This document shows, piece by piece, positions 9,717 through 18,853 of a stretch of 64,000 bases of DNA. A program made the translations under genes and the position numbers. Under the pieces are notes generated by a model, which had not been told where the DNA came from, searched no databases, and saw nothing but the letters and a program-made list of their open reading frames with translations. The first letter of the stretch is position 1. Each line of letters begins with the position of its first letter. This DNA is from an uncultured Clostridia bacterium (GTDB taxonomy: Bacteria > Bacillota > Clostridia > Oscillospirales > Oscillospiraceae): positions 1-64,000 of the forward strand of contig CAMFAL010000002.1 of assembly GCA_945948185.1 (NCBI GenBank), read 5' to 3'.

Positions 9717-10850
9717 TTATGCCCGCTGTTCCAGTTTTCCGCTGTACCGGGCCCGGAAGTCCGCGAAATTTCCCTCATCCAACGCCTGACGGATCTTCGC
9801 CATCAGCTCGTTGTAGAAATACAGGTTGTGCAGCACGGCGAACCGCAGGGCCAGCACCTCGTCAGCCTTGAACAAGTGCCGCAGGTAGGCCCTGGAGAAG
9901 CTCCGGCACACCGGGCAATTGCAGCTCTCGCTGATGGCCCGGTCATCGGTCTGGTACTTCTCGTTCAGGATGTTGACGGTGCCCTCCCAGGTGAAGAGCT
10001 TGCCATGGCGGCCGTTGCGGGAGGGCATGACGCAGTCGAAGAAGTCCACGCCCCGGCTGACGGCCTCGATGATGTTGCTCGGAGTGCCCACGCCCATCAG
10101 GTACCGGGGTTTTTCCGGAGGCATGTGGGGCTCCACCACGTCGATCATCTCGTACATGACCTCGGCAGGCTCCCCCACCGCCAGGCCGCCGATGGCGAAG
10201 CCGTCGCAGTCGATCTTGGCGATTTGCTGCATGTGCCAGGCCCGCAGGTCCGCGTAGGTGGCGCCCTGGTTGATGCCGAAGAGCATCTGCCCCGGGTTTA
10301 CGGTGTCCGGCAGGCTGTTCAGCCGGTCGTGCTCGATCTTGCACCGCTCCAGCCAGCGTAATGTCCGCTCGCAGCTGGCCTTGGCGTACTCATAAGAGGC
10401 CGGATTCTCCACGCACTCGTCGAAGGCCATGGCGATGTCGCTGCCCAGGTTGGACTGAATCTGCATGGACTCCTCGGGACCCATGAAGATCTTGTGGCCG
10501 TCAATGTGGGAGGCGAAGGTGACGCCCTCCTCCTTGATCTTCCGCAGGGACGCCAGGGAAAACACCTGGAATCCGCCGGAGTCCGTCAGGATGGGGCCGT
10601 CCCAGTTCATAAACTTATGGAGGCCGCCCATCTGCCGCACAATCTTGTCGCCGGGCCGCAGGTGCAGGTGGTAGGTGTTGCTCAGCTCGATCTGGCAACC
10701 CACCTCCTTCAAGTCATGGGCGGAGACGCCGCCCTTGATGGCGCCCTGGGTACCCACGTTCATAAAAACAGGGGTCTGCACCACGCCGCCGTGGGCGCAG
10801 GAAAACTCGCCGCGCCGGGCACGGCCTTCGGTTTTGATGACTTTGAACAT
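9717..10850 (-). CDS. tgt: tRNA-guanine(34) transglycosylase
   Basis: GRARRGEFSCAHGGVVQTPVFMNVGTQGAIKG...LTDSGGFQVFSL...GGLAVGEP...MGVGTP. Confidence 0.97.
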   Translation of the reverse strand: MFKVIKTEGRARRGEFSCAHGGVVQTPVFMNVGTQGAIKGGVSAHDLKEVGCQIELSNTYHLHLRPGDKIVRQMGGLHKFMNWDGPILTDSGGFQVFSLASLRKIKEEGVTFASHIDGHKIFMGPEESMQIQSNLGSDIAMAFDECVENPASYEYAKASCERTLRWLERCKIEHDRLNSLPDTVNPGQMLFGINQGATYADLRAWHMQQIAKIDCDGFAIGGLAVGEPAEVMYEMIDVVEPHMPPEKPRYLMGVGTPSNIIEAVSRGVDFFDCVMPSRNGRHGKLFTWEGTVNILNEKYQTDDRAISESCNCPVCRSFSRAYLRHLFKADEVLALRFAVLHNLYFYNELMAKIRQALDEGNFADFRARYSGKLEQRA

Positions 10851-10865
10851 ATTCCTTCTCGTTTC

Positions 10866-11018
10866 TTACGTTTTCGCGCGGTCAAAAAAGGCCCGCAGCT
10901 CTTCCGGGGTAGTGATCTCCACCCGGTGCAGGTTGTCCGCCAGGACGGGGCCGATGTTGGGCAGGTCTGTCAGTTCCGCGCCGCGCCTCCATGCCGCTTT
11001 TGATCCATTATAATACAC
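10866..11018 (-). pseudogene. Short helix-hairpin-helix fragment (TfoX-C/Cdd1-like)
   Basis: GTG-initiated 50 codons: VYYNGSKAAWRRGAELTDLPNIGPVLADNLHRVEITTPEELRAFFDRAKT*; shorter than typical members. Confidence 0.45.
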
Positions 11019-11040
11019 CCGCCCCGCTGGCGCAAGACGG

Positions 11041-11073
11041 AAAAAGAGACCGCAGCGTTTGCGGCGGTCTCCG
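11041..11073 (-). terminator. Intrinsic terminator downstream of the CDF transporter
   Basis: GGAGACCGCCGCAAACGCTGCGGTCTC followed by TTTTT on minus. Confidence 0.75.
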
Positions 11074-11074
11074 G

Positions 11075-11959
11075 TCAGGCAGATTCCTCCGCCGGATTCA
11101 CATGTACCATGCAGTGCTTCACCTGGGGGAACTGGGCCTCCAGGGCGTCGTGGACGGCCTGGGCGGTGGCGTGGGTGACTCTCAGAGGCAGGTCGCCGTC
11201 GGCGGCGATCTCCACGTCCACATACACCCGGTCGCCGAACAGGCGGGTGTTCAGTGCGTCCAGCCGCAGCACGCCGGGCTGCGCCAGGATGGACTTGCGC
11301 ATCTCCTCCGCCGTCTCCGGGTCGCAGGCGTGGTCCGTCATCTTCTCCAGGGCGTCGGACATGATGTCCCAGGCGGCCTTCAGAATGAACAGGCAGATCA
11401 CAACGCTGGCGATGGGATCCAGGGCCGGGAAGCCCAGCCGTGCTCCCAGGATGCCCGCGAAGCTGCCCACGGAGGACAGAGCGTCGGAGCGGTGGTGCCA
11501 GGCCTCGGCCTTCAGGGCACTGGAATCAATCTTCTTGGCTGCCAGCCAGGTGTACCAGAACATGGCCTCCTTCACCACAATGGAGACCACGGCGGCCACC
11601 AGGGCCAGCACTCCGGGCACTACCAGCGCCTCGCCGCTGGCGACCTTTTGGATACCGCTCCAGCCGATGCCCAGGCCCGTGGCCCCCAGGATCACGGCCA
11701 GAATCAGGGCCGCCACGCACTCCAGCCTCTCGTGGCCGTAGGGGTGGTCCCGGTCGGCGTCACGCCCGGCCAGCTTCACGCCCAGGATGACGATGAATGT
11801 GGCCAGTACGTCAGATGCGGAGTGGACGGCGTCGGAGACCATAGCGCCGGAGTGGGCCAGGAAGCCCGCCAGGAATTTGAAGCCCGCCAGGGCCAGGTTG
11901 ATGGCGATGGTGACGGCGGACACGCTCACCGCCACTTTCTCATGTTGTCTTGGATCCAT
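11075..11959 (-). CDS. Cation diffusion facilitator family transporter
   Basis: KFLAGFLAHSGAMVSDAVHSASDVLATFIVILGVKLAGRDADRDHPYGHERLE; downstream of a NiCo riboswitch. Confidence 0.95.
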   Translation of the reverse strand: MDPRQHEKVAVSVSAVTIAINLALAGFKFLAGFLAHSGAMVSDAVHSASDVLATFIVILGVKLAGRDADRDHPYGHERLECVAALILAVILGATGLGIGWSGIQKVASGEALVVPGVLALVAAVVSIVVKEAMFWYTWLAAKKIDSSALKAEAWHHRSDALSSVGSFAGILGARLGFPALDPIASVVICLFILKAAWDIMSDALEKMTDHACDPETAEEMRKSILAQPGVLRLDALNTRLFGDRVYVDVEIAADGDLPLRVTHATAQAVHDALEAQFPQVKHCMVHVNPAEESA

Positions 11960-12019
11960 AAGTTACCTCCCGAAATGGATTTGGCAGATAGCTCTATGGC
12001 ACTTCATCGGTGACATCCG

Positions 12020-12183
12020 TACCGAAAATGGGTGCAAAACTTCATGCGCAGGATGGTGCACCGATGAACGTCGGAACGCGCAGTTGTGCATGAAGTTTTT
12101 GTGCATCATTTCCGGTTGCCCCGCAAGGGGCGAGGAAATGGCACATCATCATTTTTTTGCTATGCCCCTGCATAGCAAAAAAA
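12020..12183. repeat. Structured repeat element, copy A
   Basis: Three hairpins (H1 12034-12102, H2 12101-12144, H3 12152-12183) matching 23209-23362 in order and sequence, with compensatory differences. Confidence 0.85.
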
Positions 12184-12222
12184 CACACCTGCGGCACAGG
12201 TCGCACTGTCCCGCAGATGTGT
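12177..12222 (-). terminator. NiCo riboswitch expression-platform terminator
   Basis: CACACATCTGCGG...CCGCAGGTGTG followed by TTTTTTT; overlaps the 3' strand of the aptamer. Confidence 0.9.
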
Positions 12223-12294
12223 GGTGAATCTCATCCGCTGCCGCTGAACGCGGCCCGACGCACGGGCTTCCCGGGCCCGCCGTCTGCTCAGTTT
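12205..12294 (-). ncRNA. NiCo (czcD) riboswitch aptamer
   Basis: Minus strand: AAACTGAGCAG...GGCCGCGTTCAGCGGCAGCGGATGAGATTCACCACACATCTGCGGGACAGT, matching the NiCo pattern (CUGAGCAG ... GCGGCA..GAUGA..ACA.CACAUCUG.GGGACAGU); CDF transporter downstream. Confidence 0.88.
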
Positions 12295-12354
12295 GTACTG
12301 TTGTCCGGCGCTTTTGATTGGAAAAGCGTGATGCAGTGCAAAGAGGATATCCAT

Positions 12355-12383
12355 AAGATATCATACGGATAAGGGGTTGTCAA
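12355..12383 (-). promoter_or_regulatory. Sigma-A-type promoter of the NiCo riboswitch leader
   Basis: TTGACA-17 nt-TATCTT on minus. Confidence 0.6.
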
Positions 12384-12464
12384 GTTGTTTCGCAAACGTT
12401 TGTGTTGACAAACTTTGAACTTTTTTCGACATTTTTGGAAATACACTTCCCTGCGGCGGGAGGC

Positions 12465-13490
<1,026 letters not shown>

Positions 13491-13507
13491 GGTTCGTTTC
13501 CTGTTCT

Positions 13508-15187
13508 TCACCAAATGGTGACGTCGGTATAGTAAAATTCAAGGATCTCTGTATAGTCATAGCCCAGCTCCGCCATGGCCTTGGCACCGTACTGGCTGAG
13601 CCCTACGTTGTGGCCATTGCCGCTGCCGGTGATGGTAAAGGTGCCGTTTTTAGAGGAAGTCGGCTTCGACGCCGTGCCGCCCACCGTCACGTTGGAGACG
13701 CCGGCGGCGGTAATGACGCTGGCGCTGTTCCCCTCCAGCCGGGAGATCTTCCCGCTGCCGGAGATGACGGACAGGCCGTCCAGCCTCGAGAGGGTCTGAT
13801 TGCCGTTGACGGTAATGCCGGAACCTGTGGAAGGTCCGCCGCCGTTGATGTCGAACCGCAGGCTGGGGACGGACTTACCGTAGGTGCTGCTGTAAAAGAT
13901 GGTACGGCAGGTGTCCCCGGTGACGGTCAGACTGCCCTTGGTTCCCTCAAAGGTCACTTTCTTCACATTGCCCATGGGGGTGTATTCCGATACATAAACG
14001 TTCTGCACCGTGCCGATATTTTTACCGCCGGTCATAGAGGGCTTCTGCTCCAGGATCCAGGTCAGCTGGTCGGCGGTATAGGTGACGGACCAGTTGTAAT
14101 TAGGAATGCTGGTCTGTGCCTCGTAGGGGTCCGCCTTCCCTTTCAGGTAGCCCTTGTCTCCGCCCCAGACGTTGGCCGCATCCTCGGTGGCGCCGCCGTT
14201 GGAGGAGTGATAGACGGCGTCCTGCACCAGGTCGCCATGGTAGTACAGCATCTCTCCCGCCGTGTTCTCCACGGCCTGGTCGCTGCGGTCCGTGGGGGCG
14301 GCGCCGCCGCTGCCCCGGCCGTAATACACCTGGCAGTCGGTGGAGGCGCACACATCGAAGCCGTAAGCCGACAGGTGCTTGCTGGCCCGGCAGGCGTAGG
14401 TCCGGGCGCAGACCGCCTGGGCCTCCAGGGCCGCCAGGGGCCAGTCGCCGTCCATCTCATAGGGAATGACGCCCTTCACGTACTCCGCCAGGTCCACCAC
14501 GTTGATGACGCTCAGGTTCCCACCCCGGGGCCTGCGGTAGGCAAAGCCGCCGGGATACTTATAGCCCTTGAACCAGGTGACAGGCTCCTGCCTGCCGTTG
14601 TCGGGCTGGATGCCGAAGGTCTGGCTGTCGTCGTACTCAAAGAGGGTATCCGTGGTGCGGGTGACAGTCACCAGGATGCCAGTGTCCGAGGAGCAGGCGG
14701 CATAGCCCTCTCCCAGGTCGTCGGCGGCCCGTTCCGCGGACCGCTCCGTCTCATATGCACCAACGCGGACCACATACGCCCCGTCGATCCAGGCGGGATA
14801 GCCACCGTAGTCCCGGGCGGCCTCCTGGGCCTCGTCGAAATTGCCGAAGCCGTCGATCTCCACATGCCAGGGTCCCAGATAGCCGGTGATATTGCTGGGC
14901 TCATCTGCGGAATAGTTCCCGCCGGAGCTCATATAGATATCACCGGCAGCAGTCATGGAGATGGCGGTCTCCTCTGTCCAGCCCACGGCCTCGAACTGCC
15001 GGTCCTCATCGAACCAGCCGAACGCATACCCCTCTCCCTCGGCGTTTTCCAGATTGGCGGAAAACAGGGCGGAATCGCCGTACCGCAGGCCCACCAGGAT
15101 GGTGTCGTTCACCACAGCAGAGGCGGAAACAGCGCTTAATGCGAAAAATGTCACAACGAAAAACGTGGTCAGCAGTGTTTTTTTCAT
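13508..15187 (-). CDS. SpoIID/LytB domain secreted protein
   Basis: Signal peptide [57 protein letters not shown]...; C-terminal [32 protein letters not shown]. Confidence 0.9.
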   Translation of the reverse strand: MKKTLLTTFFVVTFFALSAVSASAVVNDTILVGLRYGDSALFSANLENAEGEGYAFGWFDEDRQFEAVGWTEETAISMTAAGDIYMSSGGNYSADEPSNITGYLGPWHVEIDGFGNFDEAQEAARDYGGYPAWIDGAYVVRVGAYETERSAERAADDLGEGYAACSSDTGILVTVTRTTDTLFEYDDSQTFGIQPDNGRQEPVTWFKGYKYPGGFAYRRPRGGNLSVINVVDLAEYVKGVIPYEMDGDWPLAALEAQAVCARTYACRASKHLSAYGFDVCASTDCQVYYGRGSGGAAPTDRSDQAVENTAGEMLYYHGDLVQDAVYHSSNGGATEDAANVWGGDKGYLKGKADPYEAQTSIPNYNWSVTYTADQLTWILEQKPSMTGGKNIGTVQNVYVSEYTPMGNVKKVTFEGTKGSLTVTGDTCRTIFYSSTYGKSVPSLRFDINGGGPSTGSGITVNGNQTLSRLDGLSVISGSGKISRLEGNSASVITAAGVSNVTVGGTASKPTSSKNGTFTITGSGNGHNVGLSQYGAKAMAELGYDYTEILEFYYTDVTIW

Positions 15188-15385
15188 GGAACCTCCCAAG
15201 GGCAGCCGTCTTGACGGCATCCCAAAAGCGTGGTACTATACGTACAGCAAACATTTGTCCGCTGAGCAAGTACACATTGATCTCTCATATAGAGACAGTA
15301 TAGTACAAACCGGCGGCACATTCAACCAAAATCGACGGGGACGGACAAATTCCCTCCCCGGAAGCAACAGCAGGAGGAACGTCAC

Positions 15386-16477
15386 ATGAAACAGTACAAA
15401 GTCGGCATCATCGGAGGCACGGGCATGGTGGGTCAGCGGTTCATCACCCTGATGGAGAACCACCCCTGGTTCCAGCTCACCGCCATCGCCGCCAGCGCCC
15501 GCAGCGCCGGAAAGCCCTACGAGGAGGCCGTGGAGGGCCGCTGGGCCCTGGATATCCCCATGCCCGAGGAAGCCAAGAAGATCATGGTCCTGGATGCCCA
15601 GGCCGACGCCGAGAAGCTGGCGTCCATGGTGGATTTCTGCTTCTGCGCCGTGGACATGAAGAAGGACGAGATCCGCGCTCTGGAGGAGAAGTACGCCAAG
15701 CTGGAGTGCCCCATCGTCTCCAATAACTCCGCCCACCGCTGGACCGACGACGTTCCCATGGTGGTGCCCGAGATCAACGCCGAGCATCTGGAGGTCATCG
15801 AAGCCCAGCGCAAGCGCCTGGGCACCAAGCGGGGCTTCATCGCCGTCAAGAGCAACTGCTCTCTCCAGAGCTATGTGCCCGCCCTGCATCCCCTGCTGAA
15901 ATACGGCCTGGAGAGCGCCCTGGTCTGCACCTATCAGGCCATCTCCGGCGCCGGCAAGACCTTCCAGCGCTGGCCTGAGATGGTGGACAACTGCATCCCC
16001 TACATCGGCGGCGAGGAGGAGAAGTCCGAACAGGAGCCCCTGAAGCTGTGGGGCCATGTAGAGAACGGCAAGATCATCAAGGCGGAAGGCCCCGCCATCA
16101 CCGCCCAGTGCTTCCGGGTGGCCTGCCAGGACGGTCACATGGCCGCCGTGTTCATGAAGTTCAAGGACGGCTGCCAGCCCTCCATTGAGCAGATCAAGGC
16201 AGACTGGGCCGCCTTCCGGGGCCCCGCCCAGGAGCTGGAGCTGCCCTCCGCCCCCAAGCAGTTCCTCCACTACTTTGAGGAGGAGAACCGCCCCCAGACC
16301 CGGCTGGACCGGAACCTGGAGCACGGCATGGCCGTCTCCCTGGGCCGCCTGCGGGAGGACTCCCAGTATGATTACAAGTTCGTGGGCCTGAGCCACAACA
16401 CCCTCCGTGGTGCCGCCGGCGGCGCCGTATTGCTTGCCGAGCTGCTGTGCAAGAAGGGCTATATTGAGGCCAAGTAA
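15386..16477 (+). CDS. asd: Aspartate-semialdehyde dehydrogenase
   Basis: MKQYKVGIIGGTGMVGQRFITLMENHPWF...VKSNCSLQSYVPAL...QAISGAGKTF. Confidence 0.93.
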   Translation: MKQYKVGIIGGTGMVGQRFITLMENHPWFQLTAIAASARSAGKPYEEAVEGRWALDIPMPEEAKKIMVLDAQADAEKLASMVDFCFCAVDMKKDEIRALEEKYAKLECPIVSNNSAHRWTDDVPMVVPEINAEHLEVIEAQRKRLGTKRGFIAVKSNCSLQSYVPALHPLLKYGLESALVCTYQAISGAGKTFQRWPEMVDNCIPYIGGEEEKSEQEPLKLWGHVENGKIIKAEGPAITAQCFRVACQDGHMAAVFMKFKDGCQPSIEQIKADWAAFRGPAQELELPSAPKQFLHYFEEENRPQTRLDRNLEHGMAVSLGRLREDSQYDYKFVGLSHNTLRGAAGGAVLLAELLCKKGYIEAK

Positions 16478-16502
16478 GCGTTACATACTCCATCACAAAG
16501 GA

Positions 16503-16536
16503 AAGCGGGTGCCCCAATCGGGCATCCGCTTTTTTC
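16503..16536 (+). terminator. Intrinsic terminator after asd
   Basis: GCGGGTGCCC-caatc-GGGCATCCGC followed by TTTTTT. Confidence 0.85.
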
Positions 16537-16651
16537 ATGAACAGGACATGTTTTGCATGGTTTTCCGCACATTTTCCGATGATATTGCATAAAGTAATCC
16601 TGTACAATGCTATCAAGGTTGAAAAGGCTTTGGACTGTATAGGAGGTACAT

Positions 16652-17542
16652 ATGCGAACACCTATTTTTACGGGCTCTGGCGTGGCCATCGTCACGCCCT
16701 TCCGCAACGAGACCGTGGACCTGCCCGCTCTTGGTCATCTCATCGGCCTCCAGCTGGAAGCGGGCACCGACGCCATCATCGTCTGCGGCACCACCGGCGA
16801 GGCCAGCACCATGACCTACCGGGAGCGGATGCGGACGATTGAATTCTGCGTGGAGCAGGTAAACGGCCGGGTCCCGGTGATCGCCGGCAGCGGCTCCAAC
16901 GCCACAGAGGTGACGGTGGCCCTCAGCCGGGACGCCCAGCACGCCGGGGCCGACGGCCTGCTGATGGTGACGCCCTACTACAACAAGGCCAGCCAGACGG
17001 GGCTCATCCGCCACTACCGGGTGGTGGCCGACGCCGTGGACCGGCCCGTGATCCTCTACAACGTCCCCTCCCGCACCGGGGTCAGCATCGCCCCGGAGAC
17101 CTACGCCAAGCTGGCGAAGCACCCCAATATCGTGGGCGTCAAGGAGGCGTCCGGGAACCTGGGCAATATCCAGCGGACCCGTACCCTCTGCCCGGAGGAT
17201 TTTTATATCTGGTCTGGCAACGACGACGAGACAGTGCCCATCTGTGTCCTGGGCGGCGTGGGGGTCATCTCTGTGGTGGCCAACATCGCCCCGGCCCTCA
17301 TGCACCGCCTGACGCAGCTGTGCCTGACCGGGGACTACCGGGCCGCCGGGGCCTTGCAGGTGGAGCTGAAGGACCTCTGCGACACCATGTTCTGTGAGGT
17401 GAACCCCATTCCCGTCAAAACCGCCATGGGGCTCATGGGCCTCTGCGAGGACACCCTCCGCCTCCCCCTGTGCGAGCCCAGTGCAGCCAACCGGGAGCGG
17501 ATCCGAAGTACGCTGGTCCGGTACGGCCTGATACCCGCATAA
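16652..17542 (+). CDS. dapA: 4-hydroxy-tetrahydrodipicolinate synthase
   Basis: FTGSGVAIVTPFRNETVDL...IIVCGTTGEASTMTYRER...VILYNVPSRTGVSI...IVGVKEASGNL. Confidence 0.96.
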   Translation: MRTPIFTGSGVAIVTPFRNETVDLPALGHLIGLQLEAGTDAIIVCGTTGEASTMTYRERMRTIEFCVEQVNGRVPVIAGSGSNATEVTVALSRDAQHAGADGLLMVTPYYNKASQTGLIRHYRVVADAVDRPVILYNVPSRTGVSIAPETYAKLAKHPNIVGVKEASGNLGNIQRTRTLCPEDFYIWSGNDDETVPICVLGGVGVISVVANIAPALMHRLTQLCLTGDYRAAGALQVELKDLCDTMFCEVNPIPVKTAMGLMGLCEDTLRLPLCEPSAANRERIRSTLVRYGLIPA

Positions 17543-17549
17543 TGCAAAA

Positions 17550-17587
17550 GGAGGAGGTCCCGCCCTCATGGCGCAGGCCTCCTCCAT
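17550..17587. terminator. Hairpin between convergent dapA and the lipoprotein gene
   Basis: GGAGGAGG...CCTCCTCC stem. Confidence 0.5.
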
Positions 17588-17597
17588 CATTATATCC

Positions 17598-18758
17598 TTA
17601 TTCCTCTGCCGGGATGACGCCCTGTTCGATTCCTGAAGCCAGCGCCCAAGCCGCCAGCAGTTCCTCCAGCAATGCCGGATCACCTTCCGCCGTCTGCCAT
17701 TGCTCCAGGAAGCCGTCATCAAAGTTCGCGCCGATGCCGCTGGTGCGGAAGTCACCGTTCTCCGTGCTCATCAGCAGGGTGCTGCTGTCCAGATAGCCAT
17801 GGACCTCGCTCAGGAAGCCCGCCAGGGCCGGGATGTTCAGCTGGTGGCCGTCCATGGCGAAATTGCAGTCCCAGACCACCCTGCTCTCCCGCAGCAGCCG
17901 CTCCGTGCCGGGGTTTGCGCCGTCCAGGGAAAAGAGCTGATAGTGGTACTCCGCCCAGCCCTGCCACATCTCCGGCTGATACCGCAGCAGGTAGTCCTCT
18001 CCGGCGATCTCGCAGGCAAAGATGCTGATCCAGCCCGGGTGGCTCCGGTGAGCGCTCTCCGTCCACAGGCGGGTGCCGTCCTTTTTACTGATCTGCAGCT
18101 CATAGAAGCCTGTGCGGCCCTCGACCTCCGGGTCCAGCAGGGTCACCAGGGCCATGGTTTCCGGGACACCGTCGTGGTCAAAGTCATAACTGCCCGCCAG
18201 CTTTTTGGTGGTCTGCTCCGTGCTGCTGCCCTTCAGATGGCCGCTCTCCATGCTGATGGAGCAGCGGTAGACGTTCTCTTCCGTGCCGCCCCGGACGCCG
18301 CCCAGCGTGACCAGCAGCGTATCGTTCCCGGTCCACCGGCCCCAGTCCTCCTCCGGCAGGAAGGCCCCCTCCGGGATATTGGAGCCGTCCGGCATGGTCA
18401 TGTGCCAGTAGGCGCTCTTCACCGGCTCCAGCACCGTTACCATGACCTCTGTTTCTGTGGTCCGGGCGATGGCCACGTAGCTGCCGTTGGGAGACCACAG
18501 CACCGACTGGCAGTAGTCTCCCTTATCCTCCCAGGTCATCTCCTCCGCCGCCGGGTCCAGCACCGGGATGCTCTCCAGCAGGTACAGTCCTCCGGAGGGC
18601 ACCTCCGGTTCCGGGAGCTCCTCCCAGTTCTCCTCCGGCAGGACCATCGCGGGCTCCTGCGGGGCCTCCGGGACGGTTTCGGCTTCCGGCTGGACGCCGG
18701 TCTGTCCGCAGCCCGCCAACAGCAGGCACAGCGCCAGGGAAACCGCGATCTTTCTCAT
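17598..18758 (-). CDS. Predicted lipoprotein, paralog of 18854-20047
   Basis: Lipobox LLLAGCG; WSPNGSYVAIA; EF-hand-like DFDHDGVPETM; shared motifs with the next gene. Confidence 0.8.
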   Translation of the reverse strand: MRKIAVSLALCLLLAGCGQTGVQPEAETVPEAPQEPAMVLPEENWEELPEPEVPSGGLYLLESIPVLDPAAEEMTWEDKGDYCQSVLWSPNGSYVAIARTTETEVMVTVLEPVKSAYWHMTMPDGSNIPEGAFLPEEDWGRWTGNDTLLVTLGGVRGGTEENVYRCSISMESGHLKGSSTEQTTKKLAGSYDFDHDGVPETMALVTLLDPEVEGRTGFYELQISKKDGTRLWTESAHRSHPGWISIFACEIAGEDYLLRYQPEMWQGWAEYHYQLFSLDGANPGTERLLRESRVVWDCNFAMDGHQLNIPALAGFLSEVHGYLDSSTLLMSTENGDFRTSGIGANFDDGFLEQWQTAEGDPALLEELLAAWALASGIEQGVIPAEE

Positions 18759-18820
18759 AAAAACGCCACCCTTATTCTGTCTTTTTCACCAGTATAAGGG
18801 CGGCGTTCTCATTACGTCAA
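18756..18820 (-). promoter_or_regulatory. Promoter embedded in a terminator-like hairpin at the gene start
   Basis: TTGACG-18-TATACT; hairpin AACGCCGCCCTTAT...ATAAGGGTGGCGTTTTT-ATG. Confidence 0.7.
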
Positions 18821-18853
18821 CCACAATTCGGTTACAATTTGTGACGATTTCCG

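Noticed and set aside
12152-12183. H3 of the repeat element as an intrinsic terminator
   Set aside because: The T-run is 5' of the stem and the A-run 3' on either strand, so neither direction gives a 3' U-tract. The T-run instead serves as the U-tract of the preceding NiCo terminator.
12160-12354. 64-aa minus ORF MDILFALHHAFPIK...
   Set aside because: Overlaps the NiCo riboswitch aptamer and terminator; RNA structure explains the conservation, no protein family recognised.
15230-16651. Lysine riboswitch upstream of asd or dapA
   Set aside because: Leaders are short and show none of the lysine riboswitch architecture.
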